A stretch of DNA of 64,000 nt from Alteromonas antoniana (GCF_019249295.1 NZ_JAESDH010000003.1:1-64000); one strand, 5' to 3'. Shown: positions 17,252-27,143, numbered from the stretch's first letter. Program-made: numbers and translations. Notes: a model not told the origin generated them from the sequence alone.

Positions 17252-20200
17252 ATGAACTTCCGTCACCAGCAAAATACTGCGCAGTTTCGTAACCTAAAAA
17301 TCGTAGCTGCCGTCTCTATTGCCCTGCTACCTCTGACCTCCGTATCTACGGCGTTCGCGAGTGATGCAAACTTGAGAGTGGCCAACACACTACTTGATGG
17401 TTACACATCCCAGTTTGAGGAAGCAGACCTGGTGGCGGAAAAGCTAACAAACCTGCGTGTTGCCACACTGTCATACTGGGCAGCAAACCAGACATTTCCA
17501 GACGTGATGAGTGACCTGGTAGCAGACAGTCATTACTTCGGTAGCTTCAATACTACATACGGGACGGCAATCGATGGCACAAATAACACGAGTAACTATG
17601 CTCTTTCCGTCGAAGTCGCTACCCCTGAGCTGGCCCGGTACATTGCCGGCAAGGTGGATGGACTAGCTACTAATTCGACAGTTACTTTACAGTTTGGTAC
17701 ACCGATGAGTGCTGTTGCCAATGAGGTCTCTCTTGCCCGCTATGCAGATCCTGCTCGGCCTGATGCTAGCACCATGCATACACATATCGATATGGCCGGA
17801 AATGATATTAATAATGCGGGAGCTATAACTGCCAGTGGCCTGAATATCACCGGTGATACGACTCTAACTGCCGATACGAATGTACTCTCCCTTAATTCAT
17901 CTGGACTGAGTTACAACGGTGCGGATGTCGTTACCTCAGATAATTTGAGTAATTACCTTGATACCTCAGATTTTGTCTCAAAGACAGAGGACGGTACCTT
18001 AACTGGCCTTTATACAATCGATGGTCCCGGGTCGGGCTTCGACATACGGAATGAAGCACGTATCAATTTCTACGAAAGTGGCGACCAGAATGGGTCAGGT
18101 TGGATTGATTCCGGAACCCGCGGTGTGAGTATTGGGCGTGGGGGAAGCACTTTGCTGAGTATTGGTGATGGTGCGTACGGGTCAGGACTTATCTTCAAGC
18201 CCTCTTATGGCTCTGCCTCAGTGTCCATTAAAAGCAGAAGGGATGATTCGGGTGCCGTCCTTGCCATGGACAATGATGCGGTATTCAAAGCGCTGGGCGG
18301 GGAAACGTGGATTGGAGCATCTGATCATCGCGTGGTAAGTAGTGGTGGCGCTTCATCGAAAGTGAACCTGGCTGCTAAGGGCGGTGGTCAGATAAACATG
18401 ATTGTCGGCCAAAACGGGTACCTGACACCGGACTATGCACTTCGGGCTGACAATGATTCCAATGCCAATGCCCGCGTCACGCTGATGTATAACAGCGATA
18501 AGCGTTTGCAGACAAACGCTGCAGGCGTTGCTATTGATGGTGCTTTGAATGTTACTGGTAATATCAAGGCAACGAATGGCGGCGTAGAATACCTAAACCT
18601 CTCTGACAACAACTTCTCATATAACGGTGCGGACGTGCTTACTGCGTCTAATTTTTCGACTTATGCAGCTACTGCTGAAGATGCCGTGTCAAAAACCCAG
18701 GACGGTGTATTGCGCGGGATGTATTCCATTGATGGCTTGAGCGAGGATGGAACTACATCTAGTGGTGCCGGCCTGGACTTTATTAATGGCTCAGGTATCG
18801 CTTTCGACGGACGTCAGCGAATGTACTCTTCCAACGGCGGTGACAATGTTAATTTGGAAGCGAGCGATGTGCTCAACCTGCATTCTGGTCGAGTCGCAAA
18901 ACTAAGCGCTACAAAAACGGGCAACACTTCTGGCATCTCCGTTGCCAGCACCGTTATTACGGTAAGTTCCAGGAGCGTCCAAATCGGTGGGTATGGTGGG
19001 CAACAGCCATGGGCCGAAAATGTCAGCCTGAGCACCAAATCAGACTTGTTTTTACGTGCTGGACCTTTAAGTGGTAACAACGAAATCGTATTTCTTGGCA
19101 AGTATGACTCCAGTACTGGTGAAAGTTACTCACAAATGCTCTATGAAAGCATGCCGAGACTAACTACTACCGCCTCAGGTGTAGTAGTAAATCAAGGAAT
19201 AACCGCAGTTTTTGATTCCGATGATGATGGTATCGCTGAAACGGAATATTTCAATCTTTCAAACTCTACGTTCACCTATCAAGGTAACCAAGTATTAACT
19301 GCTGGCAATTTCAGTGACTACGCAGCATCAGCTGATGATGTAGTATCCAAAACCAAAGATGGGACGTTGCGAGGTCTTTACACTATCGATGGGTTAGAAG
19401 CTGACGGCACGACACCAAGTGATGCAGCGCTTAAGTTCGTTAACGGAGCCGGGATCGTTGGCGACTTAAACGTCAGGCGAGGTGATGGCACAAAAGTATT
19501 TGGGGTTAGTGATGGATATGGGACCAGCCAAGGCCTCTTTTACAATGCTGTCGCCCCAAGCACCTCCGTCTCATTAACAGGAAGAAGCTTTGAAAGAAGC
19601 GCCACATTGACGCTGAGTGGCGAAGCTAAAATCAGAGCGGCAGGTAGCAAAGTGTTCATAGGTGTAGCAGATACGAGAATGGAGTCATTCGGAGGGTCCT
19701 CTAATAGCGTATTTGTTGGAGCCGGCCAGTCAGTGCAACTAGCAGTTGGCAATGCTTCCTACCAAAATCCTGGAATTATTTTCGATGGCTATAAAGACGA
19801 AAACGGCAACGGTGTTGCCTCTCTTCATTATGACGCCAATCAACGTTTACGGACATCTCTTGAAGGTGTCGATATTGTTGGGGGGATTACTGCAAATATT
19901 GATAACGGTGATGGAACGGAAACCGAATATTTCACCCTTAGCGATAGTGCATTCACCTACAATGGCTCCGATGTAATCACTGCAGACAATATCTCGTCAT
20001 ATGCCGCTTCCGTCGAAGACGCAGTATCCAAAACGCAAAGTGGAACATTGCGCGGTATATATACAATCGACGGTAAAGAAGTTGACGGTACATCGAGTGG
20101 TGCAGCGCTCATGATGGAAAATGGCGCTGACATCTATATGAGTGAAACCTCGAAAATACGAGGGAAAGATATTCTTTCTCAGGCTACTCGCATGAACAGA

Positions 20201-21823
20201 ATGCTGATAAGGAATGGCGGATGGGCTTCCGACGTTCACCTTGAATATGGGAAAGTCTACCTTTATGGAAACGAGCAAGTAATGCTCGGGATGCAGAAGT
20301 CCACTGAAAAAACTGCAACCCCAATCCTCAAAATGATTGCTGCTGACACGGTATCTATTCAAGGCGGGAGTACACGTGTCAAGACTGATGTTCTCAGAGC
20401 TAACTTTGGTGGTGACGGAGCAACAGTCCAACTCTTCTACGATGGCAATGCACGACTCGAAACGACGGAGTCTGGAACTAAGTTTACCGAAGGTCTGGTT
20501 GGTGTATCGGATAACGGAGACGGCACTGAAACAGAATACCTTTCCCTTTCTGATACCGCGTTCACATACAATGGGGCTGATGTACTAACCGCTGACAACG
20601 TGGCTAGCTATGTTGATACCTCAGACCTTGTGTCAAAAACAATGGACAGTACCCTACGCGGTGTCTATACAATTGATGGCGAGAACCCGGATGGTACGCC
20701 CAATGGCGCTGGCTTAGTTTTCACTAACAACGCAAACATCCATGCTACTCGTCAGCTAGCTATAACCGGGGATATATTAACTTTAGAATCAGTAAGGACG
20801 CCGACTGCTCGAAGTTCACTGAATCTCTCGCCCGGGTCCGCTTCGATGGCTGGAACCTATCTCACTTATATTGGAAAGACCTCAGATATTGTATCCAGAG
20901 ACACTCGGATAGCTGCCCAGGATGAGGTAAATATTAATATTCTGGGAAGTCGCCCTATTGCTTTGGCGTCAGCTATTGGTACTGACGACGCTGAGTTTAA
21001 GCTCTATTTCGTAAAAGACCGGGTTTCAAAAGAAAGGTTGAGAACGTCTAGCGATGGGCTCGTACTAACGGGCTCAATCAATGCACAGACGGAAGCAGGC
21101 AACGCCTTTTTAACAGCTTCAGATTCAGAGTTTCAATACAACGGTAGTAATGTCCTTACAGAAGCCAATATCGGCGCAATGAATATAGATGCAGACACTC
21201 TCGGTGGGATCGACAAGTCATCATTTGTCCGAGTAGATGTTACTGATACTCAGACACTCCTATCGGATTTGCAACTACCCGCCGAAGCAACCTTTTCTTT
21301 TGGGAGTGATGTGTACCTCACTAACAGTCCGACATACAACATGGCTGGACTTGTTAACAAAAGTGGCTCTATAAACCTCTCGTCAGCTACTTCAGTGGTA
21401 AGTAAGGTTGCAGCTGCTTTGGGGCCAATAGGAGAGACAGAGCTGACAAATCAAACTTTTGATGTCCGGTTTAACACTGATTCTGCGCTGTTCATTGACT
21501 CCACAGGAACTTATGTCTCAGGAGACCTCGTGCTATCTGATAACTCAGGCAGTGGTGAGTTCATTAGGCTCAAGAAAGAAGCGAATGAGGTAATGATTGT
21601 GCCGGATGAAATGGTTGCTGGAGCTCTAAGTTATCGCGAAGCAGATAACGTTTGGGCCACCGGTGCCACTCTGGAGCTCATGGATGTAGACGCAGCTAAC
21701 ATTAACGCTACAACAGTCACTGCACAGGACATTCATGCAACGAGCACTCTCACTGTAAATGGTCTCGACGTTGGTCAGTGGATCGCAGATTGTGAGGCCG
21801 GAATCGCTCAAGGCTGTACTTAA
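17252..21823 (+). CDS. pilV: Giant PilV-like tip adhesin with phage tail-fibre-like repeats
   Basis: 1523 residues. The N-terminus is a Sec-type signal (hydrophobic core about 17-32, AFA then SDA as cut site), not a class III prepilin leader. Residues 40-170 resemble the conserved PilV N-terminal region, ending with MHTHIDMAGNDINNAGAI, a PilV-like collar motif. From about 205 to 1330, six modules repeat with FTYNGADVLT ... VSKT-DGTLRGLYTIDG. Near the end DADTLGGIDKSSFVR is a motif typical of phage tail fibres. The C-terminus is WIADCEAGIAQGC. In R64-like systems PilV at the pilus tip recognises recipient cell surfaces. Here no shufflon segments were seen, only one fixed end. GAGGAATA precedes the ATG. 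Confidence 0.75.
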   Translation: MNFRHQQNTAQFRNLKIVAAVSIALLPLTSVSTAFASDANLRVANTLLDGYTSQFEEADLVAEKLTNLRVATLSYWAANQTFPDVMSDLVADSHYFGSFNTTYGTAIDGTNNTSNYALSVEVATPELARYIAGKVDGLATNSTVTLQFGTPMSAVANEVSLARYADPARPDASTMHTHIDMAGNDINNAGAITASGLNITGDTTLTADTNVLSLNSSGLSYNGADVVTSDNLSNYLDTSDFVSKTEDGTLTGLYTIDGPGSGFDIRNEARINFYESGDQNGSGWIDSGTRGVSIGRGGSTLLSIGDGAYGSGLIFKPSYGSASVSIKSRRDDSGAVLAMDNDAVFKALGGETWIGASDHRVVSSGGASSKVNLAAKGGGQINMIVGQNGYLTPDYALRADNDSNANARVTLMYNSDKRLQTNAAGVAIDGALNVTGNIKATNGGVEYLNLSDNNFSYNGADVLTASNFSTYAATAEDAVSKTQDGVLRGMYSIDGLSEDGTTSSGAGLDFINGSGIAFDGRQRMYSSNGGDNVNLEASDVLNLHSGRVAKLSATKTGNTSGISVASTVITVSSRSVQIGGYGGQQPWAENVSLSTKSDLFLRAGPLSGNNEIVFLGKYDSSTGESYSQMLYESMPRLTTTASGVVVNQGITAVFDSDDDGIAETEYFNLSNSTFTYQGNQVLTAGNFSDYAASADDVVSKTKDGTLRGLYTIDGLEADGTTPSDAALKFVNGAGIVGDLNVRRGDGTKVFGVSDGYGTSQGLFYNAVAPSTSVSLTGRSFERSATLTLSGEAKIRAAGSKVFIGVADTRMESFGGSSNSVFVGAGQSVQLAVGNASYQNPGIIFDGYKDENGNGVASLHYDANQRLRTSLEGVDIVGGITANIDNGDGTETEYFTLSDSAFTYNGSDVITADNISSYAASVEDAVSKTQSGTLRGIYTIDGKEVDGTSSGAALMMENGADIYMSETSKIRGKDILSQATRMNRMLIRNGGWASDVHLEYGKVYLYGNEQVMLGMQKSTEKTATPILKMIAADTVSIQGGSTRVKTDVLRANFGGDGATVQLFYDGNARLETTESGTKFTEGLVGVSDNGDGTETEYLSLSDTAFTYNGADVLTADNVASYVDTSDLVSKTMDSTLRGVYTIDGENPDGTPNGAGLVFTNNANIHATRQLAITGDILTLESVRTPTARSSLNLSPGSASMAGTYLTYIGKTSDIVSRDTRIAAQDEVNINILGSRPIALASAIGTDDAEFKLYFVKDRVSKERLRTSSDGLVLTGSINAQTEAGNAFLTASDSEFQYNGSNVLTEANIGAMNIDADTLGGIDKSSFVRVDVTDTQTLLSDLQLPAEATFSFGSDVYLTNSPTYNMAGLVNKSGSINLSSATSVVSKVAAALGPIGETELTNQTFDVRFNTDSALFIDSTGTYVSGDLVLSDNSGSGEFIRLKKEANEVMIVPDEMVAGALSYREADNVWATGATLELMDVDAANINATTVTAQDIHATSTLTVNGLDVGQWIADCEAGIAQGCT
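17883..21240 (+). repeat. Six ~600-700-bp module repeats inside pilV
   Basis: Module heads begin at about 17883, 18595, 19250, 19931, 20541 and 21112. Each encodes a conserved 45-50-residue head (the last is partial) followed by a variable beta-rich stretch. At DNA level the heads share words such as TATACAATYGATGG. They are direct repeats, so homologous recombination could delete, add or shuffle modules. Confidence 0.85.
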
Positions 21824-21843
21824 GTTCAAGGTCTACAAAAAAA

Positions 21844-21857
21844 GGCGCTCTTAGAGC
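21844..21857 (+). terminator. pilV/recombinase terminator hairpin, split by the IS
   Basis: Removing the IS and one target copy restores GGCGCTC-TTA-GAGCGCC with an A-run on one side and nine Ts on the other: a bidirectional intrinsic terminator between convergent pilV and the recombinase gene. The 3' half and T-run now lie at 23277-23292. The recombinase stop codon lies within the palindrome. Confidence 0.85.
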
Positions 21858-23269
21858 TAATGCCGATCAGTTAAGAATTTAGTGATCGGTTGACCGATCT
21901 TTTAAAGACTTCAAAATCCGATATCAGGTAACTGGTATCGGATTTTTTTATGGACGTTTCTCAAGCTCTCGACATCATCAATACTGTTAAGCAGCCGCAA
22001 GCTAGAGCGCTGTCAGACCTCATTCCATTAGAGTTGATTGAGCAAGCTTATCTGATGACTGATACGGTTACCTTGCGCAAACGCAAGTTGCCGCTCGAAT
22101 CGCTGGTGTGGCTGCTAGTGGGTATGGCGTTATACAATGACAAGTCGATATCTGATGTTGTGAATCAACTGGATATTGTTGACCGTGAGGGTAAGCCCTT
22201 TGTGGCACCAAGTGCGTTAACGCAGCGTCGTAAAACCCTGGGGGAAAGTGGCGCAAAGGCGGTGTATCAGCACATGACCGCACATTGGGTCAGGCAGGCA
22301 AATTTACCTCAGTGGAACGGACTGGTGCTGTTAGGCGTTGATGGTGTTGTATGGCGTACCGAAGATACGCCCGAAAATGCCAACGCGTTTTCACGCCAGA
22401 AAGACTCTCTCTATCCACAGGTGAGAATGGTGTGTCAGATGGAGCTGAGTACTCATCTGATGACAGGAAGCGCTTTTGATAGTTATGCCGTCAATGAAAT
22501 GAAGCTGGCGGAAAAACTTATTGAGACCACCCCAGATAATAGTGTCACCCTGTTCGACAAAGGGTTTTACTCCCCGGGCCTGTTGCATCAGTGGCAGCAC
22601 GAAGGGGTAAACCGACACTGGCTTATTCCTGTGAGAAAGAATCTGCAATATCAGGAAATCCGTTCACTCGGACGTAACGACAAACTGGTAAGTCTTAGCA
22701 GTAACCCTCGCTCCAGAAAGTTATGGCCGGGATTACCGGAAACGCTGACCGCCCGTATTGTAAGCCGCAAAATCAAAGGAAAAACCTATGAAGTGCTCAC
22801 GTCAATGACCGATGCCATGCGCTACCCTGCAGCCGATATCGCAGACTTATACTCACATCGCTGGGAAATCGAGCTGGGTTATCGGGAGCAGAAACAATAC
22901 ATGCTGGGAAACCGCCTGACCCTGCGTAGTCGCTTACCTGAATTAGTGAAGCAGGAACTGTGGGGCGTATTGCTGACCTACAATCTGGTGCGATATCAAA
23001 TGGTTCAGATGTGCTTTAATCTAAAAGGGAACTACCTGCCTTACCAGCTCAGCTTCAACGGCGCGCTAGCTCAGGTCACGTCGCTGCTTGTCGGTTTGCC
23101 ATATTCAACGCCCGGCGCTATTCCAAGGCAGTATAAATATCTGCATAAAATGGCTGAGAATCTTATTCTGGCTCCACGAAGGGAACGAAGCTTCCCTCGG
23201 ACAGTTAAAAAGAGACCACAACGATACAGCAGAAAGAAAAATGCCGCTCACCTTAAGTGAACGGCATTA
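21858..23269 (+). mobile_element. Complete IS4-family insertion sequence
   Basis: 1412 bp. The left end TAATGCCGATCAGTTAAG (21858-21875) and inverted right end (23252-23269, read inward TAATGCCGTTCACTTAAG) match at 16 of 18 positions and have the TAATGCC start typical of IS4 itself. The flanks carry an 11-bp target duplication GCTCTTAGAGC (21847-21857 and 23270-23280), the length expected for this family. One intact transposase fills it. The target is the centre of a terminator palindrome. Intact ends, duplication and gene suggest a recent insertion. Confidence 0.95.
21950..23260 (+). CDS. IS4-family DDE transposase
   Basis: 436 residues. The N-terminal region ([12 protein letters not shown] ... 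[13 protein letters not shown]) resembles the IS4-family DNA-binding part. The catalytic core has [13 protein letters not shown] (first Asp near 127), [13 protein letters not shown] (second Asp) and the YREK-type signature [14 protein letters not shown], which supplies the Glu. The C-terminus is very basic ([20 protein letters not shown]). It moves the surrounding IS by cut and paste. Length is normal and no frameshift is seen. Confidence 0.93.
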   Translation: MDVSQALDIINTVKQPQARALSDLIPLELIEQAYLMTDTVTLRKRKLPLESLVWLLVGMALYNDKSISDVVNQLDIVDREGKPFVAPSALTQRRKTLGESGAKAVYQHMTAHWVRQANLPQWNGLVLLGVDGVVWRTEDTPENANAFSRQKDSLYPQVRMVCQMELSTHLMTGSAFDSYAVNEMKLAEKLIETTPDNSVTLFDKGFYSPGLLHQWQHEGVNRHWLIPVRKNLQYQEIRSLGRNDKLVSLSSNPRSRKLWPGLPETLTARIVSRKIKGKTYEVLTSMTDAMRYPAADIADLYSHRWEIELGYREQKQYMLGNRLTLRSRLPELVKQELWGVLLTYNLVRYQMVQMCFNLKGNYLPYQLSFNGALAQVTSLLVGLPYSTPGAIPRQYKYLHKMAENLILAPRRERSFPRTVKKRPQRYSRKKNAAHLK

Positions 23270-23273
23270 GCTC

Positions 23274-24548
23274 TTAGAGCGCCTTTTTTTTTCCGATTTC
23301 AGGGTTAATGGTTTTATGCTTAGTACTTGCATATCGTTCTTTAATACTCGTATGCAAGTACTTAGATGTTGTTTCTATGCTCTTATGCCCAGCATCATCT
23401 CTCACATCAGTCAGGCTTCTTCCATTAAAATTTATGTCATGCGAAATACCGGTGTGGCGAAACCAGTGGGGTGTGGCACTGCGTAGCACAGAAGCTTGCT
23501 CTTCTAACCCTTCACTCTGTGAGAGCATTGATGCATCGTTTATCACGCCGTTTATGATATTCGAGATTTGTTTTACTCCAAGGCCTGAAGCAACGATACT
23601 TGTCCCCTTGACCTTAGGAAACAGCGGCATAGCATCATTCAGTGAGGGCAGGGGGGTAAGACCAAGGGCTTGCCTATACTTTTTGAATTCGGTCTTAAGG
23701 TCGTCAGACACTGTTACACTTCGACCTTTATATCCCTTCGAAATAGGGATCCTGAACACGTAAGCATTATGCTGAGATAACATTTTAAAGTCCGACATTA
23801 GCGGAGTATGTGCCGGCCTGGCTGAAAACTCGCTAATTCGTGTATACAGACTGTACATAGCAATTATCAAGAATCGTTTCCGAGCTTCCTCGTAAGACAA
23901 GGAATCACCATGAGGCAGGACTTTGAGAATATAAGACCACTGCTCTGGTGAAAAGTAACGGATCTCTTCTGCGTCGTTCTGCTCACTGTGCTTAAACTCT
24001 TTTCGTCTTTGGAGCGCTGCTGCAGGGTTTCTTTCGCAATAGTCTTTATCAATCAAATGATCAAGAAAGCGAGACAAAACAGAGAGTGAAAGAGAAATTG
24101 ATCTGCTACTGAATGAGTATGCGTTCTCTCCTACCTCTTTATTATGATTAGCATTTACGAATGGACGCCAGTTCTCGTTGGGTACCCGCGCTACCTTACC
24201 AGGGGAAAATTTGAATCGCGAGTTTGTTGGCTTGCCAATATATTCTTGGTATGGACAGCGTATAAACGCGAGATAGTCTCGCATTAGAATTTTATCGATT
24301 TCCCTGACTTCGATAGCTTTTACATGCCAAGCCCAAAATAGAAACTTCTCGATCTCTGCACGATAACTTTTAAATGTCTGAGGGCTGCCTGAGTTTTCCT
24401 CCAAAAATTCAAGAGCATACTCATAAACTAAAAAAACGTCTTCAACGCCACTCTCAAGGTAAGTATTTAATTTGGAAGTGATGTGAGCATTAGCCTCGTT
24501 TAAGAAAGCTATTCCATCAAAAAAAGGGGTAATTTTGGTGTCACTCAT
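23274..24548 (-). CDS. Tyrosine recombinase / site-specific integrase
   Basis: 424 residues. All catalytic positions are present: R237 in YTRISEF, a lysine at about 271-274 (SKGYKGR), H361 and R364 in HWFRHTGISH, H388 in AGHKSIETT and nucleophile Y397 in SKYLHT. The N-terminal half (30-180) is a SAM-like core-binding domain. Its start overlaps the stop of the upstream gene, so the two form an operon. It converges on pilV, a position reminiscent of the shufflon recombinase rci of R64, but no inverted crossover sites were recognised in pilV. It may instead be the integrase of a mobile element. Confidence 0.88.
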   Translation of the reverse strand: MSDTKITPFFDGIAFLNEANAHITSKLNTYLESGVEDVFLVYEYALEFLEENSGSPQTFKSYRAEIEKFLFWAWHVKAIEVREIDKILMRDYLAFIRCPYQEYIGKPTNSRFKFSPGKVARVPNENWRPFVNANHNKEVGENAYSFSSRSISLSLSVLSRFLDHLIDKDYCERNPAAALQRRKEFKHSEQNDAEEIRYFSPEQWSYILKVLPHGDSLSYEEARKRFLIIAMYSLYTRISEFSARPAHTPLMSDFKMLSQHNAYVFRIPISKGYKGRSVTVSDDLKTEFKKYRQALGLTPLPSLNDAMPLFPKVKGTSIVASGLGVKQISNIINGVINDASMLSQSEGLEEQASVLRSATPHWFRHTGISHDINFNGRSLTDVRDDAGHKSIETTSKYLHTSIKERYASTKHKTINPEIGKKKAL

Positions 24549-25540
24549 TAGCTAACTCTCTTTAAGGAGGAAACAGCGCTGTTGGCGTGAATGTTTTCTG
24601 TGATGAGTATTTTGTAGCCCTCATTACTAGTGACAATTGCAGAGGTCCCAATGATCCCGGCTTGCTTGAATGCTCCTTTGACCATGTCTAACCCAGTTGA
24701 TGATAAAAATACATTCATTGGTAAAAACTCTTTCGCAAGCCAGTCGAACCATTTACCAAATTTGTGCAAATCTATACTAACTCCATAAATTGAAGAAATG
24801 CCGTTCAATGAAACCAATGGGGCTGTCAGCTTATTCTTGTCAACATAGACCAACGGAGGCCCTATAAATTCGTGGGGTTTCATAGATCGTTTTTTATAGG
24901 GTAGGGTGCTTGATAAAACATCAATTACGGGGGAATGGCTGTAATGATAATTAACCAGGTCATTCAAAAGGACCTCATACTGGTTCCGGACAACGTTCCC
25001 GTAATAGTGCGACAACAACTCAGCTATTTTCCTCGCAGGATGTAATTCATCGGAATTGGCAAGCGCAGACTTTACTTTATCACTTGGCAATTTAAACGAC
25101 TCGTAGTGCTCGATTAGTTTAAAGGCTGACAGAGTGGTGACCCTCGATAGGTCCTCATATAAGGCGGTGCTGTAACCGGTGAGACAATTGTTATCGAAAA
25201 ACTTTGTAATGTCAGTCTCCATGAGGATATCTGGCTGCAATTTGAAAGGCAGCTGCTTTTCATTTCCTCTGTACTTTACTATTCGGTACCTTTCTAGACC
25301 GCTTTCGAGTAAGACCTTCACATCGCCGATACCATTTGATGAGAAAGACACCAGTACGTATTCCTTGTTTTGCACAGTAATGCTCATAGCGCCGGGTCTA
25401 ACTATGATGAAATTTACACTCATATTCTTGAACCCGACGTAATACTTACCATCGCACCTGTCCAAAAATATATTGCAAACCCCATGCATCTGAAGAAATT
25501 CAAACATCCTTGAAAAGCATGATAGCGATACCTTTACCAC
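24548..25540 (-). CDS. Unknown protein co-transcribed with the recombinase
   Basis: 330 residues from the GTG at 25540, chosen because GGGTGAGG lies just before it. A longer frame to 25582 would begin inside the promoter. There is no membrane segment and no recognised motif; composition is that of a soluble mixed alpha/beta protein (KFFDNNCLTGYSTAL, HKFGKWFDWLAKEF). Its last bases overlap the recombinase start (ATGA). By position it may be an accessory factor for recombination. The promoter reads TATACTTTGTGCAT, the motif shared by several genes to the right. Confidence 0.6.
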   Translation of the reverse strand: MVKVSLSCFSRMFEFLQMHGVCNIFLDRCDGKYYVGFKNMSVNFIIVRPGAMSITVQNKEYVLVSFSSNGIGDVKVLLESGLERYRIVKYRGNEKQLPFKLQPDILMETDITKFFDNNCLTGYSTALYEDLSRVTTLSAFKLIEHYESFKLPSDKVKSALANSDELHPARKIAELLSHYYGNVVRNQYEVLLNDLVNYHYSHSPVIDVLSSTLPYKKRSMKPHEFIGPPLVYVDKNKLTAPLVSLNGISSIYGVSIDLHKFGKWFDWLAKEFLPMNVFLSSTGLDMVKGAFKQAGIIGTSAIVTSNEGYKILITENIHANSAVSSLKRVS

Positions 25541-25820
25541 ATAAACCTCACCCGAAAAATAATGCACAAAGTATATCATCATTGCTTACCATGAAGCGGT
25601 AGGGAGCACTAATTTCGGTTACGGGTTGTAGGTTGTATAAGTTTCTCATCACCGAGTTCTAACAAACTTTATTATTCAAAAACCCAGCAAGAGACGATAC
25701 AGAAGGGTTAAATCACTAATAGTACCGATAAGTATAATTATCGGTACTAACGAGGATCTTGTCAAGATGCCGTAATTATGGCAATTTATGCACATGATAT
25801 AACTTTTAGGCACTTTTTTC

Positions 25821-26195
25821 ATGAGCCATAAAAATACTAAGCGTTCTCGCAACAACGTTATCGGAAACACGCTTCAAACATTAATTGTAAGCGGGGCTTT
25901 TGCACTCGGAGCGCACAGCGTTATTAATGCTGACCAGCACGAAGCAATAGCAAGCACTCATCAAAGTATGCACATTGAACTGGCAAGGCCTGGTATAGCG
26001 CATCGGGACCGAAAAGATAACGTTGTAAACCTGCCTATATCATCAAGCGAATTAGTAGAAGGGAGTGTGTTTACGACTACCGATAACAAAAGCTATTTGT
26101 TGATAAGAAAAGAAGCAAACGGAATGGTGACTATGGATACGCCAAAAGGTCATGAGTTACACACAGCGCATTACAACCAAGTTGCCTCGTTATAA
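25821..26195 (+). CDS. Small exported or membrane-anchored protein, unknown
   Basis: 124 residues. A basic start (SHKNTKRSRNNVIG) precedes a hydrophobic stretch (TLQTLIVSGAFALGAHSVI, about 18-36), followed by a soluble tail with an SH3-like look (GSVFTTTDNKSYLLIRKEANG). There is no Shine-Dalgarno. A GATATAACT box lies about 24 bp before the ATG, so the transcript may be leaderless or nearly so. Family not recognised. Confidence 0.5.
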   Translation: MSHKNTKRSRNNVIGNTLQTLIVSGAFALGAHSVINADQHEAIASTHQSMHIELARPGIAHRDRKDNVVNLPISSSELVEGSVFTTTDNKSYLLIRKEANGMVTMDTPKGHELHTAHYNQVASL

Positions 26196-26220
26196 TGCGC
26201 CGGGGCTTATGAATCGGCTT

Positions 26221-27084
26221 CTAGGCAGTTGGCGCGGAAAAGTCGTTACCAAGCTCACTATTGAGAATATCATCACCAGAGGCGCCTGATAGGGTTGAAT
26301 TTAATGTGACACGTTGAATTCTGTCCTTGAGCTCTACAGCGTCAAGACCGAATAGCTCGCCAGGATCACCCGCTAACTCTTTAATCTGTTCCATCACCGC
26401 TACTTTTATCTGCTTTTCCTCTTGGAGGTTTTCAGACAGCATTGATGAGAAACTATCGATGATGTTAGCGATTTCTTTTTGTGTTGCACCATTTGAGAGC
26501 TCGACCTTAGCGATTGTTGCCAAGGCAAATGCTGAAGAGATTGTTTCTGAATCCGCTAAGAAATTTTTATCACGTATACTGAGATCTTCATACTTCGCTC
26601 CACCCTCAATCAGACCCATGATCCGTTCTTTCTGCCCAGTCCGGTACGTGTCATAGCTTTCACCAAACTTTTTTAGCACGAAAAAGTCATTCGAATGCTT
26701 TTCAACAATTGTCCTCGCCGGCTCTGGAGTTGCTTCTACCATTCCTTCAATTGCCTGCTTTTCGGCCTCAGTGAAGCTAATAGTGAAGTCCGGATGCCCT
26801 ATTTTGCCATGCATCTTCATACCATCATGAAGTGTGGCGCTGTTATCAAAGATAAATTTTGAATCGACGTAATTTCCAGATTCTAAATTGATGAACTGGA
26901 TGCCATTCATAAATTTGACGTCTTCACTGTTACTGACATTTTCAACTTGGCTCATAACGCTTCTGGCTTCAAGTACGGTTGAATCTGGCTCTGAATCCCA
27001 CATGCTTTGTGCTTGAATTGATATTGAAGCGATACTGACCACGCCAACAGCTGCTGCCAATAGTTTATTTGGTATTTTCCGCAT
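26221..27084 (-). CDS. Periplasmic protein with Sec signal, unknown
   Basis: 287 residues from the ATG at 27084, chosen because AGAGG lies 8 nt upstream; in-frame ATGs at 27090 and 27108 are poorer. The start reads MRKIPNKLLAAAVGVVSIAS then IQAQSM, a signal peptide with likely cleavage after AQA-like residues. The mature part is acidic and helical (ETISSAFALATIAKVEL, MLSENLQEEKQIKVAVMEQI). No family recognised. It shares a divergent promoter region with the gene at 27144. Confidence 0.6.
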   Translation of the reverse strand: MRKIPNKLLAAAVGVVSIASISIQAQSMWDSEPDSTVLEARSVMSQVENVSNSEDVKFMNGIQFINLESGNYVDSKFIFDNSATLHDGMKMHGKIGHPDFTISFTEAEKQAIEGMVEATPEPARTIVEKHSNDFFVLKKFGESYDTYRTGQKERIMGLIEGGAKYEDLSIRDKNFLADSETISSAFALATIAKVELSNGATQKEIANIIDSFSSMLSENLQEEKQIKVAVMEQIKELAGDPGELFGLDAVELKDRIQRVTLNSTLSGASGDDILNSELGNDFSAPTA

Positions 27085-27102
27085 AGACATAACCTCTATT
27101 TT

Positions 27103-27129
27103 ATGCACAATGTATATTTATTATACATA
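27103..27129. promoter_or_regulatory. Divergent promoter with TTGTGCAT motif
   Basis: On the minus strand TATACA is followed directly by TTGTGCATAA, just before the ribosome site of the 26221-27084 gene. A TATACAT box at 27122-27128 faces right toward 27144. The TTGTGCAT word next to a -10 box recurs at 25562, 28856, 32512, 32998 and 38732. Confidence 0.45.
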
Positions 27130-27143
27130 TCTGAGTTTATGCA

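Noticed and set aside
19997-20431. Minus-strand 144-codon frame inside pilV
   Set aside because: Antisense shadow of the repeat modules, with cysteine/serine-rich random composition and no ribosome site.
17883-21823. R64-type shufflon at the pilV 3' end
   Set aside because: No inverted ~19-bp crossover sites or alternative C-terminal coding segments were seen on either strand; the repeats are direct.
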